Of a DNA stretch of 5,574 nucleotides, positions 1 to 5,574 are shown in pieces (position 1 is the first letter of the stretch; each line of letters starts with the position of its first letter). A model generated the notes under the pieces. The model was not told where the DNA came from. It did not search any database and saw only the letters and a list, made by a program, of their open reading frames with translations. Origin of the DNA: an uncultured beta proteobacterium (GTDB lineage Bacteria; Pseudomonadota; Gammaproteobacteria; Burkholderiales; Burkholderiaceae_C); the NCBI GenBank assembly GCA_903927495.1, contig CAIYNH010000410.1, forward strand, positions 1 through 5,574, written 5' to 3'. The translations under genes and the position numbers were made by a program.

Positions 1-38
1 AGTTGCTCTTGTTCTTCAAGGTCTAAATTATTTGCCAT
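1..38 (-). CDS. yfgM: YfgM-family protein, N-terminal fragment (cut by window edge)
   Basis: An ATG at 38-36 opens a frame that reads MANNLDLEEQEQ and then leaves the window, so only 12 complete codons are visible. The acidic start 'LDLEEQEQ' matches what I recall of the N-termini of betaproteobacterial YfgM-like proteins, which are TPR-containing, membrane-anchored ancillary factors of the SecYEG translocon. The gene directly after hisS in this conserved cluster is normally yfgM, followed by bamB and der. The start lies 12 nt after the hisS stop codon, which suggests the same transcript. No strong Shine-Dalgarno sequence is seen in the 12-nt gap. The expected N-terminal transmembrane helix and TPR domain lie outside the window, so the call rests on eleven or so residues plus gene order. 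Confidence 0.72.
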   Translation of the reverse strand, partial: MANNLDLEEQEQ

Positions 39-50
39 TTGGTAATCCGG

Positions 51-1364
51 TTAAGCGTCTGATTGTAGGGTGATAGCCCAGTCGGCAACATCTGCCAGCG
101 ACTGGACGTGTTGAACAGCATGGGTGGTGCGCAAAGGTTTGATCGTGACTTGCTGCGCAGAAATCTCGTCGGATCCAAAAATGAGAGCATAACGTGCGCC
201 ACTGGTATCTGCCCGCTTGAACTGGCTTTTCATACTGCCCATACCATCCGCAGTGCTGCTATGCATTTGAACGCTGACTCCAGCCAGCCGCAAAGCCTGC
301 AGAGTTTGCAGCACTATCGGCAGTGCGGCAACTTCAGTCACGATCGCGTAAGCATCCAGCTTGGGACTGAATTCTGGCATTGCGCTCGCCTTCACCAATT
401 CAAGAACCCGATCAACTCCCAGAGCCCAACCGACCGCCGGTGCTGGTTTGCCACCGAGTTGCTCAAACAGGTAGTCGTAGCGCCCACCAGCGCAGACTGT
501 GCCTTGGGATCCGAGCCGATCAGTGGTGAATTCAAAAACCGTCAGGTTGTAATAATCCATGCCACGAACCAGTCGCGGATTGATGATATATGCGATTCCA
601 TTGGCATCAAGAATCAATTTCAAGGTATCAAAATGCGCAAGCGAAGCCGCACCGAGAAAATCCAGCAACTTGGGTGCCGATTCAATGACCGCTTGCAACT
701 TCGGATTTTTGCTGTCAAGAATGCGCAACGGATTGCTATAGAGACGTCTTTGCGCGTCTTCATCCAACACACTGGCATGCTCCTCAAAGTGTGCAATCAG
801 CGCCTTGCGATGCTGCAGACGCTCGGCTGGTTGCCCCAGGCTGTTGAGTTCAAGCCTGACATCGTGCAGACCAATCTCCTGCCATAAAGCTGCTGCCATG
901 AGAATCATCTCGGCATCAATTTCAGCTCCGGCAAAGCCCAGGGCTTCGGCACCAATTTGGTCAAACTGTCGATAGCGGCCTTTTTGCGGCCGTTCGTGTC
1001 GAAACATTGGACCAATGTAATACAAGCGCTTGCCACCATCGTAAAGCAGAGTGTGCTCCAGTGCAGCACGCACAACCCCGGCAGTGGCCTCTGGGCGCAA
1101 AGTCAGCGGGTCACCATTCAGGCGATCCTCAAAACTGTACATTTCTTTTTCAACAATGTCTGTTACCTCACCCAGACCCCGAACGAAAAGGGGCGTGCGC
1201 TCAACAATTGGCGTTCGGATGTTGCGGTAGGCGTAACGTGCCATCAACTTGCGAACTTTGGATTCAAGCCATTCAACCATTGCTGATTGCGGTGGCAACA
1301 CATCATTCATGCCTTTGACGGCTGTTAACTTGTCTGTTTTAGGGGAAATTACTTTTTGAATCAT
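51..1364 (-). CDS. hisS: Histidyl-tRNA synthetase (class II aaRS)
   Basis: This cytoplasmic enzyme attaches histidine to tRNA-His, using ATP. From the ATG at 1364 it is 437 aa, close to the usual bacterial size (about 420-440). The class II core is complete. Motif 1 lies around residues 44-62. Motif 2 is at 121-140 ([20 protein letters not shown]). The two histidine-specific motifs are LVRGMDYYN at 265-273 and AGGRYDYL at 292-299. Motif 3 is [12 protein letters not shown] at 309-320, with the conserved Arg at 319. The HisRS insertion domain lies between about 170 and 255, and the C-terminal anticodon-binding domain runs from about 335 to the end. The frame extends five codons upstream to a TTG at 1379, but the ATG is preferred. 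Neither start has a clear Shine-Dalgarno sequence. The ATG is 18 nt after the ispG stop, so coupled re-initiation is possible (inference). Small substitutions (RGMDYY for RGLDYY, GVDR for GxER) are conservative. Confidence 0.97.
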   Translation of the reverse strand: MIQKVISPKTDKLTAVKGMNDVLPPQSAMVEWLESKVRKLMARYAYRNIRTPIVERTPLFVRGLGEVTDIVEKEMYSFEDRLNGDPLTLRPEATAGVVRAALEHTLLYDGGKRLYYIGPMFRHERPQKGRYRQFDQIGAEALGFAGAEIDAEMILMAAALWQEIGLHDVRLELNSLGQPAERLQHRKALIAHFEEHASVLDEDAQRRLYSNPLRILDSKNPKLQAVIESAPKLLDFLGAASLAHFDTLKLILDANGIAYIINPRLVRGMDYYNLTVFEFTTDRLGSQGTVCAGGRYDYLFEQLGGKPAPAVGWALGVDRVLELVKASAMPEFSPKLDAYAIVTEVAALPIVLQTLQALRLAGVSVQMHSSTADGMGSMKSQFKRADTSGARYALIFGSDEISAQQVTIKPLRTTHAVQHVQSLADVADWAITLQSDA

Positions 1365-1382
1365 GAATTTTGATAGCAAGGA

Positions 1383-2648
1383 TCAGGCGCCAGTCTTTGC
1401 GCCAAAGCGTTTTTCAACATAATTTTCAACAATAACCTGAAACTCATTGGCAATCGACTCACCCCGCAGAGTCATGCGCTTCTCTCCATCGATAAATACG
1501 GGGGCAGCAGGTGCCTCACCGGTACCCGGCAAACTGATACCAATGTCGGCCTGCTTGCTCTCACCCGGCCCATTCACAATGCACCCCATCACGGCGACCT
1601 TCAGTTTTTCGACACCTGGATATTTATTCCGCCAAAGTGGCATCTGGGCCCGCAAAAATTCCTCGATTTGTTGCGTCAATTCCTGGAAAGTCGTACTGGT
1701 AGTGCGACCACATCCGGGGCAAGCCGTGACACTAGGCACAAATGATCTGATCTCAAGCGCTTGTAATATTTCAGAGGCAACAACAACTTCTTGCGTGCGC
1801 GACTCACCTGGCTGTGGCGTCAGCGACACGCGGATGGTGTCACCAATTCCCTCTTGTAACAAAATCGACAGGGCAGCGGTTGAGGCAACTGTGCCTTTAG
1901 TGCCCATGCCAGCCTCGGTGAGCCCCAGATGCAACGCGTAGTCAGTTCGTCTTGACAGTTCCCGGTAAACAGAAATCAAATCCTGTACGCCGCTGACTTT
2001 GCATGACAAAATAATTTGATCTGGATTCATCCCCATTGCGACAGCCTGTTGCGCCGAACCAAGAGCTGAGGAGATCAAAGCTTCATACATGACCGGTTTG
2101 GCACCCCATGGCACAAGGCGACGGCTGTTTTGATCCATCAAGCTGGCCAGTAACTCTTGATCCAGGCTGCCCCAATTAACACCGATGCGAACCGCCTTGT
2201 CCCAACGAATCGCGGCCTCGATCATGAGACCAAATTGCCTGTCATGTTTCTCGCCCTTGCCGACGTTGCCCGGATTGATGCGGTATTTGGACAGGGCTTG
2301 CGCGCATTCTGGAAAATCCGTCAGCAAGCGGTGACCGTTATAGTGAAAATCCCCAATCAGGGGAACATCAATACCCATCCGGTCTAGTTGCTCTCGAATC
2401 GGCACCACAGCTTGCGCCGCCTCGGGTGTGTTCACCGTCAACCGCACCATTTCGGAGCCCGCCAACGCTAGCTCCTTGATCTGGATGGCCGTACCGATGA
2501 CATCTGCAGTATCTGTGTTGGTCATGGACTGAACCCGCACGGGTGCTGCACCTCCCACGGAAACTTTTCGGTTACCCCAAACCACAAAAGCTTGTCGCGA
2601 TTTACGGGGTTCGGCTTGCGCCGACTCAACTGGCAAGATTGTCTGCAT
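1383..2648 (-). CDS. ispG: 4-hydroxy-3-methylbut-2-en-1-yl diphosphate synthase (IspG/GcpE)
   Basis: IspG is a cytoplasmic [4Fe-4S] enzyme that reductively opens 2-C-methyl-D-erythritol 2,4-cyclodiphosphate to HMBPP, the penultimate step of the MEP pathway; electrons come from flavodoxin or ferredoxin. The 421-aa protein has the N-terminal TIM-barrel signature [12 protein letters not shown] (39-50), then RINPGNVG (123-130), RIGVNWGSL (154-162) and HLGLTEAG (240-247). The C-terminal cluster domain carries C310 and C313 (TACPGCGR), C356 ([10 protein letters not shown]) and E363, matching the three-cysteine-plus-glutamate ligand set of the family. It is about 50 aa longer than E. coli IspG (372 aa). 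The extra residues appear spread over several places, including 165-185 and 331-348, as expected for the longer form in Burkholderiales. The ATG overlaps the preceding stop codon by one base (TAATG) and follows a good Shine-Dalgarno sequence, so the start is secure. Confidence 0.98.
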   Translation of the reverse strand: MQTILPVESAQAEPRKSRQAFVVWGNRKVSVGGAAPVRVQSMTNTDTADVIGTAIQIKELALAGSEMVRLTVNTPEAAQAVVPIREQLDRMGIDVPLIGDFHYNGHRLLTDFPECAQALSKYRINPGNVGKGEKHDRQFGLMIEAAIRWDKAVRIGVNWGSLDQELLASLMDQNSRRLVPWGAKPVMYEALISSALGSAQQAVAMGMNPDQIILSCKVSGVQDLISVYRELSRRTDYALHLGLTEAGMGTKGTVASTAALSILLQEGIGDTIRVSLTPQPGESRTQEVVVASEILQALEIRSFVPSVTACPGCGRTTSTTFQELTQQIEEFLRAQMPLWRNKYPGVEKLKVAVMGCIVNGPGESKQADIGISLPGTGEAPAAPVFIDGEKRMTLRGESIANEFQVIVENYVEKRFGAKTGA

Positions 2649-3574
2649 TACTTCACCTCAAAACGGGCCACGTTATCTTTGGCCACAGAAGTCAAATCAA
2701 ACGCTTGCCCCCGAACCGTCACCAGCACCCGATCTGAGCGTCCCAACACCACGGACAAGGGCAACGCGCCTCCAACATAAATCTTCTCACCGAAACCCAT
2801 CGTCTTGCGGAGTTGCAATATCCCATTGGCATCAGTAACCTCAACCCACGAGATGCCACGCGCTTGCAAAACAAGCGTACCCGTTGTCGCTATGGACTCG
2901 ACTGTTGCGGCATTCTCCACAGTTGACAAAGAAATCTGCGTTGGCAAACTCTGCACCTCAGAAGTTGCAGTATTTCCAGTCACAAGCACACCCTCAGTTC
3001 CAACCAAACCAGTAGGTCTGACAGATGCAACGAATTCTGGGTTCTGAGCCGGATTCACGGTTGTTTCAGGTGCAACTGTGAACCCAGGCGCAGTGACCGA
3101 ACCGGCTTCACGCATAGAAGGTGCTCCTTCAGGGAGAAGCAAAATGGCAAAAATTCCTGCCAGCAAGAATAAAACAATGATCACAGCCGGCTTTGTCAAC
3201 TGAGCGCGCAAGGCTGTGCCTGAGGTCCTACTCACATATCTGAAGGGGGCATTCAGTCCGGTCTCATCGGTTTTGATGTGTAGCGCTTCAGGCTGCGGCA
3301 ATTTGGACATCACCGGCTCGTGATTGATCCTCAAAATCCGGCAGACGCTTAAGGCCAAGGCACGCACGAAGACAGTGTCAGTCAGTAAGTCAAATCGATC
3401 CGACTCCAAAGCCTCAAGCTTCTTGACTGGCACTTTCAAGGTCACGGCCAACGCTGCTATGTGCATGCCTTGGGCTTCACGGGCAACTCGCAATCGAGCA
3501 CCCGCAGACAATACAGACATGTTTTGGTCAACCAATAAGGTCGAATCTGTTTCATGGGGACTTTGCTCACTCAT
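2648..3574 (-). CDS. rodZ: RodZ-like HTH/transmembrane protein (DUF4115 type)
   Basis: RodZ-type proteins are bitopic inner-membrane proteins that link cytoplasmic MreB filaments to the periplasmic wall-elongation machinery and help maintain rod shape. The 308-aa product has a cytoplasmic RodZ-type helix-turn-helix domain at about 20-95 ([19 protein letters not shown], then [17 protein letters not shown]). A juxtamembrane segment with Arg/Lys at 112, 116, 123 and 128 follows. One transmembrane helix spans about 129-147, then a periplasmic V/T/A/P-rich linker to about 231, then a C-terminal beta domain (232-308) with the pattern [18 protein letters not shown], resembling the RodZ C-terminal domain. 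E. coli RodZ is 337 aa. The ATG at 3574 overlaps the pilF stop by 8 nt and has a weak G-rich ribosome site (GTGGGG at 3581-3586). The longer frame from TTG at 3619, or ATG at 3592, would add unconserved-looking residues. Position between pilF and ispG matches rodZ in related genomes. The role in cell shape is inferred by homology. Confidence 0.88.
   Translation of the reverse strand: MSEQSPHETDSTLLVDQNMSVLSAGARLRVAREAQGMHIAALAVTLKVPVKKLEALESDRFDLLTDTVFVRALALSVCRILRINHEPVMSKLPQPEALHIKTDETGLNAPFRYVSRTSGTALRAQLTKPAVIIVLFLLAGIFAILLLPEGAPSMREAGSVTAPGFTVAPETTVNPAQNPEFVASVRPTGLVGTEGVLVTGNTATSEVQSLPTQISLSTVENAATVESIATTGTLVLQARGISWVEVTDANGILQLRKTMGFGEKIYVGGALPLSVVLGRSDRVLVTVRGQAFDLTSVAKDNVARFEVK
2654..2659 (-). 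promoter_or_regulatory. Shine-Dalgarno sequence of ispG
   Basis: GAGGTG on the minus strand, 5 nt before the ispG ATG, lies inside the last codons of the upstream rodZ-like gene. With the TAATG stop-start overlap at 2650-2646 it fixes the ispG start and suggests translation coupled to the preceding gene. Confidence 0.8.
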
Positions 3575-4403
3575 CAAAAGCCCCACGACCATAAGCTGCT
3601 GCCTCACGCGAGTGGGCAAAGCGCTTTTGCAACTGACTTGCCAATTGCATCATGGCTTCGTTGTTGGTCAAGCGCCGCTCGACCTTGATACCCAGCCATA
3701 GTGACTCGGCATTGGCCAGTTCACTGTTATTCAAGCGTCGAATATAAAACTGGGCGCGCACGTATTCGGCTTTTTGAAACAATACGTTAGCGAGGTTGTA
3801 ACCAGTCACCGGATTGCTTGCATCGTACTCATAGGCCTTCAGCAAACTCTGTTCAGCCTCCAAAGGCATGCCCGCCCTTACTTGACACAAACCCTGCGCC
3901 ATGAACGTCTTGGCACGCTCGCCGTATGCAGGGTTAGCCAATGCCTGAGAAAAATACCTAAAGGCATCGGGATAACGCGCCTGTTGACATTTAAGCCAGC
4001 CAAGATTGTGCAATATATTGGCATCATTTGGACTCATTGAGATGGCCTTGCTGAAGCTCTCTTCCGCGAACCCAAAGTCGTTGAGTCTCATGTAAATTAA
4101 ACCCCGCAGGCTGTAGGCATCAGGAAAATTGGCATCTGCTGCAATCGCCTGTTTGAGCTCGTCGAGCGCAATGCTGGTTTTTCCTTGTTCCAGATAGCCA
4201 AGCGCCAACTCCAGCCTGATACGTGCCCGTTTACGGGTGTTGGACTCATCTGAGTCAGTCACAATTTCTCCCCGGTTGGCACTGACTCCGATGGTGTCTG
4301 GTTTACTCGCGCATCCGCCCATGACACCAAAACCCGCAAGCACCAGCGCGGACATAAAAAGTATCAGAAGGCGATCATGCCAAAAACAACTGCAACTGTT
4401 CAT
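3567..4403 (-). CDS. pilF: Type IV pilus biogenesis lipoprotein PilF/PilW (TPR protein)
   Basis: PilF (called PilW in Neisseria) is an outer-membrane lipoprotein pilotin required for localisation and multimerisation of the PilQ secretin, and so for type IV pilus assembly. The 278-aa precursor starts with a lipoprotein signal peptide: hydrophobic core at about 12-28 and a lipobox-like VMGGC with the acylated Cys at 31. Met at -3 is less usual than Leu. Ala at +2 and Ser at +3 fit outer-membrane sorting rather than inner-membrane retention. The mature part is almost wholly TPR repeats, about six, at roughly 60-93, 94-127, 128-161, 162-197, 198-231 and 232-265. Typical TPR residues are visible in ALGYLEQGKTSIALDELKQA, HNLGWLKCQQARYPDAFRYF and GYNLANVLFQKAEYVRA. 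The start is supported by a strong GGAGGT site. It begins 3 nt after rlmN, and its last 8 bases overlap the rodZ-like gene. No other pilus genes are in the window, so function rests on family and conserved position. Confidence 0.92.
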   Translation of the reverse strand: MNSCSCFWHDRLLILFMSALVLAGFGVMGGCASKPDTIGVSANRGEIVTDSDESNTRKRARIRLELALGYLEQGKTSIALDELKQAIAADANFPDAYSLRGLIYMRLNDFGFAEESFSKAISMSPNDANILHNLGWLKCQQARYPDAFRYFSQALANPAYGERAKTFMAQGLCQVRAGMPLEAEQSLLKAYEYDASNPVTGYNLANVLFQKAEYVRAQFYIRRLNNSELANAESLWLGIKVERRLTNNEAMMQLASQLQKRFAHSREAAAYGRGAFDE

Positions 4404-4406
4404 GCT

Positions 4407-5555
4407 TCAAACCTCCGTGCCAACGTTTACCAAAGTGGTCACAGGCTTCAACATCTGTGTCCGCTGTCGGGCCATGCGGTGCAAGACCCGGGTTCTGTCT
4501 TTGACATCTCCAGCCAATTGTCCGCACGCTGCATCAATATCCTCACCGCGAGTCTTGCGAATCGTGGTGGTTATTCCGGCATCGCTCAGAATCCCTGCAA
4601 ACGCAATCACCCGTGCCGGGCCAGATCGCAATAAACCTGAGGCCGGAAATGGATTGAACGGAATCAAATTAAACTTGCACCAGGAACTGGCTTGCCCCTG
4701 AGATCTAACCAGTTGAACCAACTGATGGGCGTGCTCGTCCTGGTCATTTACACCATCAAGCATGCAATACTCAAACGTCACGAAATCTCTGGGTGCATGA
4801 TCCAAATAACGAACGCAAGCTGCCAGTAACTCCTGCAGTGGGTACTTCAGATTCAATGGCACCAAATGATCGCGCAAGGCATCATTCGAGGCATGCAATG
4901 AAACGGCCAGCGCTACAGGACAGTCAAGCGCAAGTTTATCAATCTTCGGTACGATTCCGGACGTAGAAACGGTCACACGCCGCTTCGATAAACCATAACC
5001 GTGGTCATCAAGCATGACCTTCAGTGCCGGTATCAGCTCGGTATAGTTCTGCAATGGCTCACCCATTCCCATCATCACCACGTTGGAGATGACACGCTCT
5101 TCACTCTGCAAGTATTCGCGTAAATAGAATTCGGCGAACCAAAGCTGCGCAACGATTTCACCTGATTTGAGATTGCGACTGAAGCCTTGATGACCAGTAG
5201 AACAAAAACGGCATCCCATGGCACATCCAGCCTGAGAAGATACACACAAAGTCCCGCGATCCTGCTCTGGGATAAAAACCGTCTCAACTGCATTCCCGTC
5301 ACCCACATCGAACAGCCATTTAATGGTTCCGTCACTCGATATTTGCTGAGATACAACTTCAAGTGGCCGGATAACAGCTATGCCCTTGAGTTTTTCACGC
5401 AGTGATTTGGCAAGGTCGCTCATGTCGTCGAATTGACGGGCACCCTTTTGATGAATCCAGCGAAACAACTGGACCGCACGAAACCTCTTTTCACCCAACC
5501 GCTCACAAAAAACGGTCAAGCCCTCGAGGTCGTAGTCGAGCAGATTGACCGTCAT
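4407..5555 (-). CDS. rlmN: Dual-specificity rRNA/tRNA adenine-C2 methyltransferase RlmN (radical SAM)
   Basis: RlmN is a cytoplasmic radical-SAM enzyme that makes 2-methyladenosine at A2503 of 23S rRNA and at A37 of some tRNAs, a modification linked to translational accuracy. The 382-aa protein has an N-terminal helical RNA-binding domain (about 1-80), then the radical-SAM barrel. The [4Fe-4S] cysteines are C111, C115 and C118 (CAMGCRFC). The two mechanistic cysteines are present: C104 (GTLCVSSQ, equivalent to E. coli C118) and C344 ([10 protein letters not shown], equivalent to the methylated C355). E91 matches the active-site Glu (ETVFIPE). The SAM-binding GMGEP is at 163-167, and VSLHASND is at 218-225. 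Length fits the family. The first ATG (5555) gives the expected N-terminus ([10 protein letters not shown]), though only 19 nt upstream are visible and no Shine-Dalgarno sequence is clear there. It is the first gene of the visible run; in related genomes ndk often precedes it. Confidence 0.98.
   Translation of the reverse strand: MTVNLLDYDLEGLTVFCERLGEKRFRAVQLFRWIHQKGARQFDDMSDLAKSLREKLKGIAVIRPLEVVSQQISSDGTIKWLFDVGDGNAVETVFIPEQDRGTLCVSSQAGCAMGCRFCSTGHQGFSRNLKSGEIVAQLWFAEFYLREYLQSEERVISNVVMMGMGEPLQNYTELIPALKVMLDDHGYGLSKRRVTVSTSGIVPKIDKLALDCPVALAVSLHASNDALRDHLVPLNLKYPLQELLAACVRYLDHAPRDFVTFEYCMLDGVNDQDEHAHQLVQLVRSQGQASSWCKFNLIPFNPFPASGLLRSGPARVIAFAGILSDAGITTTIRKTRGEDIDAACGQLAGDVKDRTRVLHRMARQRTQMLKPVTTLVNVGTEV
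4411..4416 (-). promoter_or_regulatory. Shine-Dalgarno sequence of pilF
   Basis: GGAGGT on the minus strand, 7 nt before the pilF ATG, is the strongest ribosome-binding site in the window. It lies within the terminal codons of rlmN, just before its stop at 4409-4407. It decides the pilF start at 4403, which keeps the complete lipoprotein signal peptide. Confidence 0.85.
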
Positions 5556-5574
5556 AGAAGCAATTAACGTGAAA

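Noticed and set aside
108..887. Plus-strand open frame of 259 codons opposite hisS
   Set aside because: It lies wholly antisense to a clearly real hisS. The translation shows no recognisable domain and an uneven composition, and there is no convincing ribosome site. It is a shadow of hisS codon use.
1386..1403. GC-rich inverted repeat at the end of ispG as a rho-independent terminator
   Set aside because: The stem is only 5 bp, it lies within the coding region, and no run of T follows on the minus strand. The next gene starts only about 20 nt downstream.
1447..1941. Plus-strand open frame of 164 codons opposite ispG
   Set aside because: It is entirely antisense to the conserved C-terminal half of ispG, including the cluster cysteines. 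The product is Ser/Pro/Thr-rich and matches no family I know.
4237..4701. Plus-strand open frame of 154 codons across the pilF/rlmN junction
   Set aside because: It covers the antisense of the two well-supported genes, including the pilF signal peptide and Shine-Dalgarno sequence. No domain is visible.
5075..5362. Minus-strand open frame of 95 codons within rlmN
   Set aside because: It is an out-of-frame reading inside the radical-SAM core of rlmN, with no recognisable product or ribosome site.
1..5574. Mobile element, CRISPR array, tRNA/rRNA gene or defence system
   Set aside because: Nearly every base is assigned to conserved housekeeping genes with no gap over 20 nt. No direct-repeat array, transposase, integrase or structured RNA was seen on either strand.

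Overview
This window looks like chromosomal DNA from a betaproteobacterium, most likely of the order Burkholderiales. The family cannot be fixed by eye. The assignment rests on three things: the residue-level character of the proteins, the long (421 aa) form of IspG, and the gene order rlmN - pilF/pilW - rodZ-like - ispG - hisS - yfgM. That order is a conserved housekeeping cluster in beta- and gammaproteobacteria; E. coli has a similar set without pilF. Base composition looks moderate and even, with nothing that suggests transfer.

All genes lie on the minus strand, so transcription runs from the high to the low coordinate. In that order: rlmN (5555-4407, 23S rRNA/tRNA adenine-C2 methyltransferase); pilF/pilW (4403-3567, TPR lipoprotein for type IV pilus secretin assembly); a RodZ-like helix-turn-helix membrane protein (3574-2648); ispG (2648-1383, penultimate step of the MEP isoprenoid pathway); hisS (1364-51, histidyl-tRNA synthetase); and the first 12 complete codons of a yfgM-type gene (38-1), which runs off the window edge.

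Spacing is extremely tight: a 3-nt gap, an 8-nt overlap, a 1-nt TAATG overlap, an 18-nt gap and a 12-nt gap. This suggests one polycistronic unit with translational coupling. pilF and ispG have good Shine-Dalgarno sequences inside the end of the preceding gene. The rodZ-like gene has only a weak one and hisS has none that I can recognise. I see no terminator or convincing internal promoter, and no gene-free stretch longer than 20 nt. Any operon promoter should lie upstream, beyond position 5574.

The genes serve translation (rlmN, hisS), isoprenoid precursor supply for quinones and the undecaprenyl carrier (ispG), cell shape (rodZ-like) and the envelope (pilF, yfgM). I found no mobile element, CRISPR array, RNA gene or sign of an undescribed system. 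The findings are details of start sites, domain variation and coupling, not a new system.
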